From DASCNA01 sp036011305 (GTDB lineage Bacteria > Verrucomicrobiota > Lentisphaeria > Victivallales > GWF2-38-69), in NCBI GenBank assembly GCA_036011305.1, contig DASCNA010000149.1:1-29302 (forward strand): a stretch of DNA of 29,302 nt, in the 5' to 3' direction. Each line of letters starts with the position of its first letter. The stretch's first letter is position 1. Under the pieces are notes generated by a model that did no database searches, was not told the origin of the DNA, and saw only the letters and a list, made by a program, of their open reading frames with translations. The position numbers were made by a program, and so were the translations under genes. Shown piece by piece: positions 1-8,126 of this stretch.

Positions 1-160
1 AATACAGCATAATTGATATCTCAAATGCAGAGTAATTGAGTAAAGTAAATGCTTATATTCTACTTTTATATAGAAAGTAGTTATAAAATAGTACATAAAT
101 AATTTAATATTCTTTCACTATATTGTTGTTCTGATGTAATTTTATGAAATAGAGGAATAT

Positions 161-3100
161 ATGCTATCTTTAGGAGTGTGTGTTGGTTCTTCAACTATAC
201 AGTATGTTTTGTTGAAAAATCACAAAAAAACAAAAAGTATAATTGATAAAAATGTGATTTATCATAAGGGGAATCCTCATAAAACACTGGAAAAACTTCT
301 TAAAGATAAAAGAAATACCGATATTGACAGATTTATAGTCACAGGAAGATCTTTCAGAACAGCATTGAATGCATTTACTATATCTGAACCAGAAGCTGTC
401 GAATATGCTTTAAATGAATGTAATGATGTAACAAAACCTAACCTTGTGGTTAGCTTAGGCGGTGAAAATACATTTGTTTATAAAATAAATAATCAGGTAA
501 AAATAGTTTCTGTTCATACCGGGAATAAATGTGCGTCGGGGACTGGTGATTTTTTTATTCAGCAATTACGTAGAATGGGAATAAAAATAGAGGAAGTCTC
601 AAACTTGGCTAGTCAGGGCAATCCCTATAAAGTTGCAGGTAGATGCAGTGTCTTTTGTAAAAGTGACTGTACTCATGCCCTTAACAAAGGTGAACCTATA
701 GAAAATATTGTAGCAGGTCTTTGTTGTATGATTGCAGATAAGGTAGACGAATTAATTAAAGATATACCCTTTGAATACATTCTGATAACTGGAGGAGGTA
801 CTGAAAATAAAAAGTTGATGAAGATTTTTAAAGAAAGGTATAAGGATGTATCTGTGAGTAAGATTTCTCCTATATTTGAAGCATACGGCGCCGCTGTTTG
901 TGGATTTGAAAAATCATCAGCAGTATTTCCCGATAGTATAAATAACGTATTTTTAAAAGATAAATTAAATTCGTTTTTTAACAGACTGCCTCCTCTTGAA
1001 TCAGCGGATACTTTTGTTCAAAATACTGAGTCATACCGTGATGTTTTAAATGAGAATGATGATTGCATACTGGGGCTGGATGTAGGTTCTACAACTACAA
1101 AAGCTGTTCTTGTGAGGAGATCTGATAAAAAAATTCTTTCATCAATTTATTTACGTACAAATGGAAATCCGATAAAAGCATCCAGAGAATGTTACTCGGC
1201 GATAGCAAAACAAACTGAAAATGTTAATTTTACAATCTCTGGGTTGGGTGTAACAGGTTCAGGAAGGCAGATAGCAGGACTGCATGCGTTGACAAAAAAC
1301 GTAATTAATGAGATAATAGCTCATGCTACCGCTGCTGCGCATTATAATCCCAATGTAGATACGATTTTCGAAATTGGGGGGCAAGATGCCAAGTATACTT
1401 CGCTGACTAATGGAATACCTGCTGATTATGCTATGAATGAAGCCTGCAGTGCAGGTACAGGTTCCTTTCTTGAAGAATCTGCAGGTGAATTGCTCAGTGT
1501 GAAAATGGAGGATATAGCATCTAATGCTATTAAAGGAAATAATCCGTTGAACTTCTCTGACCAGTGTTCTGCTTTTATTTCTAGTGATATAAACAGAGCC
1601 ATACAGGAAAATGTAGGTAATAACGATATTTTAGCTGGTTTGGTTTATTCAATTTGTATGAACTATCTGAATCGTGTTAAGAGTTCTAGATCAATTGGGA
1701 ATACAATTTTTATGCAGGGCGGAGTATGCTATAATAAAGCAATACCTCTTGCTATGGCATCTTTATTAAAAGCTAATATTATTGTCCCGGCAGATCCTGG
1801 GCTCATGGGGGCCTATGGAGTTGCTTTAGAGGTTATTAACCGTAGTAAACTTTCTACTTCAAATAAACTGTTCGATTTGAATGAATTAGCGAATAGGGCA
1901 GTCGAAAACGAATCGCCATTTATTTGTGCTGGTGGGCATGAAAAATGTGATCGTAAATGTGAGATTTCCCGCATTAAAATTAATAATAAAGTTTATCCCT
2001 TTGGTGGTATTTGTGACCTCTATTACAATTTAAGAATTGGTAAAAAGAATGTTTCAGGTGAACTTGATCTTGTGATAGAAAGAGAGAAACTTTTATTTCA
2101 GAAATATGGTCCCAGTCTTGATAGTCAAGCCAAAAATACAAAAGTGATTGGTATTCCACGTTCATTTTTGACTCATTCTTTTTATCCTCTTTTTTCTAAT
2201 TTCTTTTCTGAACTTGGATTAAAGGTAATTTTATCTGATAAGAATGCTACGGAAGGAAGATCACGCAAAGAAGCTGCTTTCTGTTTTCCGGCAGAGGTCA
2301 GTCATGGTAATTTTTATAATTTATTAAAGAAAAATCCAGATTATATTTTTTTACCACACATCATAACAGTTCCCACAAGTGATGGTGATGTCAAAAAAAC
2401 AGGAAAAAACTGTGTATTTATTCAGGCTGAAGCTTATTACTTGAAATCAACTTACAGAAATGAATTAGAAAACTCTACAACTGTATTACTTACTCCTGTT
2501 CTTAATATGCAAAATGCTTATGAAGATGCAGCAAATGATATTGTAAAAATGGCTGGTTCAATCGGTTTGCATGGAAATACTGTCAAAACTGCTTGGAAAA
2601 AGGCATGTTTGATGCAGAAAAGTTTTGAAAATAATTTAAAAGAACTTGGAAAGAAGGCCCTTGAAAAATTGGATCAGGATAAAAGTAAATTTGCTATTGT
2701 TCTTTTTGGCCGTCCATATAATGCATTTGACAGCGACACTAATATGGGAATTCCGCATAAAGTAACTACTAGAGGACATCTTATTATACCTCATGAAATG
2801 CTGCCTTATGAAATTTCCAATATAGAATATAATATGTATTGGGCTTCTGGTCAGGAGATCTTGCTTGCAGCAGATTTTGTCAAATCAAGAGATAACCTGT
2901 TTGGTTTTTATATAACTAATTTTTCATGCGGTCCTGATTCATTTCTTATTGACTATTTCCGGGAGAAGATGAATAACAAACCTTCTTTGACAATAGAATT
3001 AGACCAGCATACTGCTGATGCCGGTATAGATACCCGTATTGAAGCGGCTGTAGATGTTATGAGCACTTACTTTGAAACTTCAAATCATGTGGAAAAACCG

Positions 3101-4477
3101 GAAGAAGAATATAAAACTGCAGAAGTATATCTTGGTAAAGACAGTTACGTTATTTCATCTTACGGTGAAAAAATAAATTTTAAAGATCCTAGAGTGGAAT
3201 TGTTGGTTACTCCCATGGGGCGAAGGCTTGGAGATGTTATCACAGCAGCATTAAAAGCAACTGGAATACATGCGGTAAATTTACCTGTATCCAACAATGA
3301 CTGTCTGCTTTATGGCAGAAAAAATACTTCATGCAAAGAATGTTTACCTTATATATTGACTTCAGGTAATTTTATTAATTATATAGAAAATATAAAAAAT
3401 CCTGATAAAGTTACTCTTTTTTTGATGGGAGCGGCTGATGGACCATGCAGATTTGGACAATACCAGGTAGCTTTTACTAATTATTTGAAAAAAAATAAAA
3501 TACGAAATGTATCCCTTTTAGTTGTTAATGACACTGGATTTAGTACTTTATATAAGGTGTTTGGAAGAGGATTTCTTTATGATATTGGGCGAGGCGTGAA
3601 CCTAGCTGATATTTTTGGTGATATTGAGAGTATGTTGTCTGTTACAGCAAATAACCCAGTTGAAGCTCATAGAACTCTCGATAATTGCTGGGACAAAATA
3701 ATTTCCTATATTGAAGGAAAAAATACCAGATCTTTTAAAAAATTCCTGTGTGGAATTTCTGAGACATTGAAGAAAATTCCATTAAAAAAAGAACCTATTG
3801 ATGTACCTGTCATTACTCTGACTGGTGAAATTTATGTTAGAAATGATGAATTTTCAAAAATGAACCTTATGGAATATCTTGAAGATCACGGTTTTGCTGT
3901 CCATATAGCACCACTTATAGAGTATGCAGATTATAGTTTATTTTGTATAAAAAATGGATTCGACAACTTCAATTTAAATTTGCTGCAGACCATGTTTTTA
4001 AATATAGCTATATATATGAATAAAAAGATAGCTAAAGATATGAAAAACAGTATGGCTAAATCTGGATTGTATTTTTATGATGATGTCAATGTTGATGAAG
4101 CTATTGATAATGTTGATCATTTAATTGATAAGAACTTTCTAGGTGAATCGATACTTACAGTCTCTCTTGCTTTACATGAAATTCTGGATAAATCCTGCGG
4201 AGTTATTTCGATAGGTCCTTTTGGATGTATGCCGTCCAGAGTAGCTGAATCCATTTTGAAAAAAGAGATGAACATTGCGGGGAAGCAACGTCTTAATAAC
4301 TGGAATAAAAAAGCTCTTATATATAAAGAACTTGAAACTCTTCCGTTTTTGGCAATAGAAACTGATGGAAATCCTTTTCCGCAGCTCATCGAGGCAAACC
4401 TTGAGGCTTTTGTATTACAGGCAAAAAGGGTACATGAAAAAATGTTAATGGAGAGTAGAGCAGCCTTAATAACTTAA
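161..4477 (+). CDS. Double acyl-CoA dehydratase activase fused to DUF2229/HgdB-like region
   Basis: This 1438-residue protein carries two ASKHA-fold activase domains of the BcrAD/BadF/BadG/HgdC family, followed by a DUF2229 region and an HgdB-like C-terminal part (COG3580/COG3581 type). The first activase (about residues 1-260) opens with GVCVGSST and has C124-ASGTG and C162. The second (about 304-560) has GLDVGSTTTK, GGQDAKY, C429-SAGTG and C469. Such cysteine pairs hold the [4Fe-4S] cluster between subunits in HgdC. The C-terminal part has C923 (SCGPDSF), C1096 (GPCRFG), C1346 and C1356 (GPFGCMPSRVAE). In characterised relatives the activase uses ATP to inject an electron into a 2-hydroxyacyl-CoA dehydratase. 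The fused long form is widespread in anaerobes, and its substrate is not known to me. No separate hgdA/hgdB gene lies nearby. The ATG has an AGAGGA ribosome site at 151-156. Family assignment is firm; the reaction is not. Confidence 0.9.
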   Translation: MLSLGVCVGSSTIQYVLLKNHKKTKSIIDKNVIYHKGNPHKTLEKLLKDKRNTDIDRFIVTGRSFRTALNAFTISEPEAVEYALNECNDVTKPNLVVSLGGENTFVYKINNQVKIVSVHTGNKCASGTGDFFIQQLRRMGIKIEEVSNLASQGNPYKVAGRCSVFCKSDCTHALNKGEPIENIVAGLCCMIADKVDELIKDIPFEYILITGGGTENKKLMKIFKERYKDVSVSKISPIFEAYGAAVCGFEKSSAVFPDSINNVFLKDKLNSFFNRLPPLESADTFVQNTESYRDVLNENDDCILGLDVGSTTTKAVLVRRSDKKILSSIYLRTNGNPIKASRECYSAIAKQTENVNFTISGLGVTGSGRQIAGLHALTKNVINEIIAHATAAAHYNPNVDTIFEIGGQDAKYTSLTNGIPADYAMNEACSAGTGSFLEESAGELLSVKMEDIASNAIKGNNPLNFSDQCSAFISSDINRAIQENVGNNDILAGLVYSICMNYLNRVKSSRSIGNTIFMQGGVCYNKAIPLAMASLLKANIIVPADPGLMGAYGVALEVINRSKLSTSNKLFDLNELANRAVENESPFICAGGHEKCDRKCEISRIKINNKVYPFGGICDLYYNLRIGKKNVSGELDLVIEREKLLFQKYGPSLDSQAKNTKVIGIPRSFLTHSFYPLFSNFFSELGLKVILSDKNATEGRSRKEAAFCFPAEVSHGNFYNLLKKNPDYIFLPHIITVPTSDGDVKKTGKNCVFIQAEAYYLKSTYRNELENSTTVLLTPVLNMQNAYEDAANDIVKMAGSIGLHGNTVKTAWKKACLMQKSFENNLKELGKKALEKLDQDKSKFAIVLFGRPYNAFDSDTNMGIPHKVTTRGHLIIPHEMLPYEISNIEYNMYWASGQEILLAADFVKSRDNLFGFYITNFSCGPDSFLIDYFREKMNNKPSLTIELDQHTADAGIDTRIEAAVDVMSTYFETSNHVEKPEEEYKTAEVYLGKDSYVISSYGEKINFKDPRVELLVTPMGRRLGDVITAALKATGIHAVNLPVSNNDCLLYGRKNTSCKECLPYILTSGNFINYIENIKNPDKVTLFLMGAADGPCRFGQYQVAFTNYLKKNKIRNVSLLVVNDTGFSTLYKVFGRGFLYDIGRGVNLADIFGDIESMLSVTANNPVEAHRTLDNCWDKIISYIEGKNTRSFKKFLCGISETLKKIPLKKEPIDVPVITLTGEIYVRNDEFSKMNLMEYLEDHGFAVHIAPLIEYADYSLFCIKNGFDNFNLNLLQTMFLNIAIYMNKKIAKDMKNSMAKSGLYFYDDVNVDEAIDNVDHLIDKNFLGESILTVSLALHEILDKSCGVISIGPFGCMPSRVAESILKKEMNIAGKQRLNNWNKKALIYKELETLPFLAIETDGNPFPQLIEANLEAFVLQAKRVHEKMLMESRAALIT

Positions 4478-4545
4478 TACCATTCTATACAGAAATGTAA
4501 TCTCTTTTAAATACTATTATAACAAATTAAAATATTTAGGAGATT

Positions 4546-6069
4546 TTAATTTCTACCGCCTGATTCTTCTTTACCCGGTGGAGGTCCTGTTGGTGCTTCA
4601 TTTTCTGTTATATATCCGTCATTATTTGTATCGTGGTGACTGAATCTGTTCTTAGGACCGTCAAATTCATTTTTTGATACTCTGTTATCTCCATTTTTAT
4701 CAAGTCTTGAAACAAAATTATTTCTACCTGGATTCAAGTTAGATTTCAGTTTTGAAGAGCTGTTTGAGAAATAATGATTTTGTTCTAGTGTAATTTTATT
4801 AGGATATTTATTTTTATTCACATATGGTTCTTTTGTTCTGTGTTTTACAGAACCGCCTCTTACGCATCTGACATAATTATATACTCTTATAGCATCACCC
4901 TGTGGACCTCTGAATGTTTTGCTGCCTGTCTTTGGATCACTTCTCTGAGCTCCTGCACCATGAACATCCATTATTTTTCCATGCATCTTACCTATGGCTC
5001 TTCCAAATGTTATGTATGCAGCACTTCTTCCAGGATTTGGACCGTCAAGATGTGTAGTAGAAGTCCAGAAACAGGGATAGTCTTTTTTACCTGCTTCATT
5101 TTTAATCGAAGTAATATTAAAGAGTGAACTTATGGCTGCTGAATCAGTCGCATCAGGAGAACGTGTATAGTCTACAATACTTTGTAGTTCTTTTGCATTT
5201 GGAAGACGCCAATCATTATATCCAGCATATTTTAAGTTATCTGCATAAGCAAGAGACTGCTGCCATTTCATAGATTTACCACTGTCATTTTGCATCCACA
5301 TAAGGCCGGTTGCTTTATCTGTTATTGTCCCATTTTTATTATTCAAAAAATGATTTTTTCCATATGATATATTCCCTCTAACATAACGAACATAGAATTT
5401 CTTTTCACGCCTCATTCCTCTTCTTTGATAACCGTACCCTTTAATCCTTCCGTCAGCAAAATTAACTCCGAAAAGGGTATCTGCTCCACCCATGGTTTTG
5501 CTGACATATTTAGTATTTGTTAACCATTGAGCATCGATATATCTTTCACCGTTATTTGTGTTGCCATAAGCAAAATCGAAATAATCTGTATTTATGAAAG
5601 GTATAGCATTGGAAGGTGCATTGTTATGAAATTGTCTACCAGTGAAACCTGTATATCCACTGAAATCTATAAGAGAGTACAGTTCTTTAATACTCGGAAC
5701 TCTCCAATCACTATAACCTCCCAACGTCATTCTTTCAGCAATTCTTTCAGCTTCAATTAAACTTACTTTATTTTTTTCAACAGTTTTTGACCACATTAAA
5801 CCTGTATTGAGATCCGTAACAGTACCATTACTATTATCTTTGTATTTAGGAGTATTACTTACATATTCTGCATCCTGTCCATAAAATGAACTACCGGATT
5901 CAGGGTAGGGGATTTTTCTGTAATTATTATAACACTTCACCTGTCCTGTATCTACTAATGGATAAGTCAATAATATTTTAGCATCCTTTTTCTGTGCATA
6001 TATATCAATAAAGCTGTTTAATATTATGAGCAGAGTTAAGTTTAAAATCAGCAGAGTTCTTTTAGACAT
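4546..6069 (-). CDS. Exported protein with two DUF1566 (Lcl C-terminal) domains and an EF-hand pair
   Basis: The 507-residue product starts with a signal peptide (MSKRT, then a hydrophobic stretch, likely cut after IYA at residue 25), so it should leave the cytoplasm. Two related DUF1566 domains follow. Each begins with a diagnostic NGT-T-D--TGLMW motif (residues 81-93 and 246-258) and continues with a GY-DWR-P---EL motif (118-130 and 283-295). A low-complexity linker then leads to two canonical 12-residue EF-hand loops, 457-468 (DKNGDNRVSKNE) and 480-491 (DTNNDGYITENE). Both keep acidic or amide ligands at loop positions 1, 3, 5 and 12, so calcium binding is likely. The protein ends in a Gly/Pro/Glu-rich tail. 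DUF1566 is found in surface and host- or polysaccharide-associated proteins, and no activity is established that I know of. The ATG has AAGGAA just upstream (6075-6080). It converges with the activase gene and is divergent from the small exported gene at 6310. Confidence 0.88.
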   Translation of the reverse strand: MSKRTLLILNLTLLIILNSFIDIYAQKKDAKILLTYPLVDTGQVKCYNNYRKIPYPESGSSFYGQDAEYVSNTPKYKDNSNGTVTDLNTGLMWSKTVEKNKVSLIEAERIAERMTLGGYSDWRVPSIKELYSLIDFSGYTGFTGRQFHNNAPSNAIPFINTDYFDFAYGNTNNGERYIDAQWLTNTKYVSKTMGGADTLFGVNFADGRIKGYGYQRRGMRREKKFYVRYVRGNISYGKNHFLNNKNGTITDKATGLMWMQNDSGKSMKWQQSLAYADNLKYAGYNDWRLPNAKELQSIVDYTRSPDATDSAAISSLFNITSIKNEAGKKDYPCFWTSTTHLDGPNPGRSAAYITFGRAIGKMHGKIMDVHGAGAQRSDPKTGSKTFRGPQGDAIRVYNYVRCVRGGSVKHRTKEPYVNKNKYPNKITLEQNHYFSNSSSKLKSNLNPGRNNFVSRLDKNGDNRVSKNEFDGPKNRFSHHDTNNDGYITENEAPTGPPPGKEESGGRN

Positions 6070-6349
6070 AATATTTCCTTATTTTTATAAGACAGTATTT
6101 ATGATGCTGCATTATATCTGAGCTTAATTCTTTTTGTATAATTTTCTACAGAGAATAATATTTTTTTAAAAAGAACTAAGTATGAAATTTGATTATCTAA
6201 CTCATAACTGTAAATTACAAACTTATAATTTTGAGTTCCTTACTGAAATTTATATCCCCGGCGTTTAATTTTATCAAATGTATTAGTTTTAAGAAAGAAG
6301 CACTGTATTGTGGTAAAAATATTTATATTTAAAAGAACTCTGCTGATTT
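6045..6349. repeat. Perfect 20-bp inverted repeat flanking a divergent promoter region
   Basis: The + strand at 6330-6349 reads TAAAAGAACTCTGCTGATTT. Its exact reverse complement lies at 6045-6064. The arms are 265 bp apart and fall within the first codons of the two divergent exported genes, in matching frame: both encode KRTLLI at the start of the signal peptide. Homology stops abruptly on both sides of each arm. The region between them holds both start codons, both ribosome sites and presumably both promoters. It could be a duplicated leader or an invertible segment. The repeat itself is seen directly; its role is unknown. Confidence 0.85.
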
Positions 6350-6708
6350 GTATGTTATCAGTATTTTTAGGGAGTACTTTTATGACTGGTAATTTAATGG
6401 CCCGTGAACGGGTGGCGCCTCAGATAATCAATCCTGTATCTTTTACCAATAAAGATCTGGAAATTAGTCAAAGTTGTATTGCAGGATCAAGTTATGCCTG
6501 GAAGCTGTTCTGTGTTATACCTCTAGGAAGACCTGATTATAATGTTGCAGTTAAAGATTTATGGAAAAACTCCAGAATACCTAAATCTGAACAGTCTGAA
6601 TATGAACTTGTTAATATAAGAACAATGAGAGGTACTGAGTGGGGTGTTGTGGTAACAGGTCAGACTTATCTAACTGTTGTTGCCGATATAGCAAAAAAGA
6701 GAGTATAA
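6310..6708 (+). CDS. Small exported protein of unknown function
   Basis: This 132-residue protein has an N-terminal signal peptide: the basic start MVKIFIFKRT, a hydrophobic core, and a likely type I cleavage after LMA at residue 31. The mature part is about 100 residues with one recognisable run: CIAGSSYAWKL, then IPLGRP, LVNI, and WGVVVTGQTYLTVVADI near the C-terminus. The pattern recalls small TRL-like bacterial envelope proteins, but I cannot assign a family with confidence. The start is GTG at 6310 behind an AAGAAAGAAG purine run (6290-6299). An in-frame ATG at 6352 would remove part of the signal peptide, so GTG is preferred. Codons 7-13 include the 20-bp repeat shared with the divergent DUF1566 gene. 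It converges on arcA with 11 bp between the stops. Confidence 0.7.
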   Translation: MVKIFIFKRTLLICMLSVFLGSTFMTGNLMARERVAPQIINPVSFTNKDLEISQSCIAGSSYAWKLFCVIPLGRPDYNVAVKDLWKNSRIPKSEQSEYELVNIRTMRGTEWGVVVTGQTYLTVVADIAKKRV

Positions 6709-6719
6709 TACTATTTTGC

Positions 6720-7955
6720 TCAATAAATATCTTCTCTATCCAGTGGCATAGACATACACCTTGGACCACCTCTGCCTCTGGATAATTCTGAACTTGGAAT
6801 TACATGAAGTTTTATCCCGTTATCCTGTAAAATCTGATTTGTGACATAGTTTCTCTGATAAACTACAACTTCTCCGGGGCTTATGTTTAGAGAATTAAAA
6901 CCTTCATTCCATTGTTCTCTGCCTGAAACAATTTTGTCTCCGCCACCACACTTAATCAAAGTTATTTTTCTGTCAAGATATTTGCTGAGAATATTTTCCA
7001 GATTGTCAAATTCCTCGTTTATAGATATAGAATCGCCATTGACAGACGGTGAAATAGCATAAATACGTAATGGCCCTTCTATTTCACCGTGCAGTGTGAA
7101 TTTATCATAATCGACCTGAGTAAATACTGTATCAAGATGCATAAAAGCTCTAGTTGAAGGTATTTGAAGTGCCAGTACAGTTTTTATTGGATTTTCAGGT
7201 TTGAATTTGCTGCTGAATAACCGACGGCTCAGTTTCTCAATAGAATCTGGTTCTGTTCTTTGGGATATGCCAATAGCTAAAATACCTTGCCCAAGGGTAA
7301 GTATATCTCCACCTTCTATGCATGTATCATCATCCCGGTGATACCAGAAAGGGATCTGCTGATCTTTAAAATTGGGATGATAATTAAAAATGTATTTTGA
7401 AAAAAGAGTTTCTCTTTGTCTAATATCTGTACTCATATGACTTAAGCATATTCCTGAACCTATTGTAACAAAAGGATCTCTGGTAAAATAAAGATTTGGA
7501 AGGGGATCGGTTATAAAAGGATAATCTTCATTGACATATTCAGTCAAATTTCTCGGTACATTATAAGGTATTTCATTTTTTCGAATGCCAGAAATGAGTT
7601 TACCAATAATTGTTTTATTGTCAAAACTTAATAAATAATTTGATACAACATCTTTAACGCAGTTATCGGAAATATGTGCTTCATCTAAAAATTCGGAAAT
7701 GAAATTAGATTTTATATTTATGTCCTGCGCAATAGTTTCTTCTGCAAGTTTTTCTAAATAGAGTACTTCAACGTCTGAATTTTTCAGCTCATTAGCAAAA
7801 AAATCATGTTCTTGCTGAGCTACTTCTAAGTAGGGGATATCATCAAACAGCATTTCATCCAGAAATTCAGGAATAAGGTTTTCAATTTCGTGAGAAGGTC
7901 TGTGCAGCAGCACTTTTTTCAACTGCCCAATTTCTGAGTACACATTCAAATTCAT
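6720..7955 (-). CDS. arcA: Arginine deiminase
   Basis: The enzyme hydrolyses L-arginine to citrulline and ammonia in the cytoplasm, the first step of the arginine deiminase pathway (ATP supply and acid tolerance). At 411 residues it has the usual length. Family motifs appear in order: IGQLKKVLLHRP near the N-terminus, NLYFTRDPF, IEGGDILTLG, MHLDTVFT with the catalytic His region, REQWNEGFN, and the terminal GRGGPRCMSMPL with the nucleophile at C400. A TTG at 7961 is in frame, but the ATG at 7955 is the better start. AGGGG at 7963-7967 sits 7 bases before the ATG and would abut the TTG, and MNLNVYSEIG matches the family N-terminus. No arcB, arcC or arcD is adjacent, so carbamoyl phosphate recovery and arginine/ornithine exchange must be encoded elsewhere or be absent. 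Confidence 0.95.
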   Translation of the reverse strand: MNLNVYSEIGQLKKVLLHRPSHEIENLIPEFLDEMLFDDIPYLEVAQQEHDFFANELKNSDVEVLYLEKLAEETIAQDINIKSNFISEFLDEAHISDNCVKDVVSNYLLSFDNKTIIGKLISGIRKNEIPYNVPRNLTEYVNEDYPFITDPLPNLYFTRDPFVTIGSGICLSHMSTDIRQRETLFSKYIFNYHPNFKDQQIPFWYHRDDDTCIEGGDILTLGQGILAIGISQRTEPDSIEKLSRRLFSSKFKPENPIKTVLALQIPSTRAFMHLDTVFTQVDYDKFTLHGEIEGPLRIYAISPSVNGDSISINEEFDNLENILSKYLDRKITLIKCGGGDKIVSGREQWNEGFNSLNISPGEVVVYQRNYVTNQILQDNGIKLHVIPSSELSRGRGGPRCMSMPLDREDIY

Positions 7956-7962
7956 TTTCAAT

Positions 7963-7967
7963 CCCCT
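7963..7967 (-). promoter_or_regulatory. Ribosome binding site that fixes the arcA start
   Basis: On the minus strand this reads AGGGG, 7 bases before the ATG at 7955. It lies only one base before the alternative TTG at 7961, so it supports the shorter protein. Confidence 0.6.
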
Positions 7968-8028
7968 ATTTTTTCCTGCTCATTAACTATCATCCAATTA
8001 ACGAATCCCATCATTAATGTGCGCATAT

Positions 8029-8058
8029 TTAATATTACTGTTAAAAGCCTGTTATCAA
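8029..8058 (-). promoter_or_regulatory. arcA: Possible sigma-70-type promoter for arcA
   Basis: On the minus strand TTGATA (8053-8058) is followed after 18 bases by TATTAA (8029-8034), about 75 bases before the arcA start. The -35 box matches five of six consensus bases and the -10 box four of six. In an AT-rich genome such matches occur by chance. It would give arcA its own transcript apart from the upstream kinase gene. Confidence 0.3.
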
Positions 8059-8126
8059 GATAAAAAACGTAGATTTTGAAGACAAAGCAAAATTCACCTG
8101 GTTGTGAGGATGTATCTAGAAGGATA

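Noticed and set aside
4840..5127. Open frame of 95 codons opposite the DUF1566 gene
   Set aside because: It lies wholly inside a well-supported minus-strand gene, has no ribosome site and its Ser/Cys/Thr-rich composition is that of an antisense shadow.
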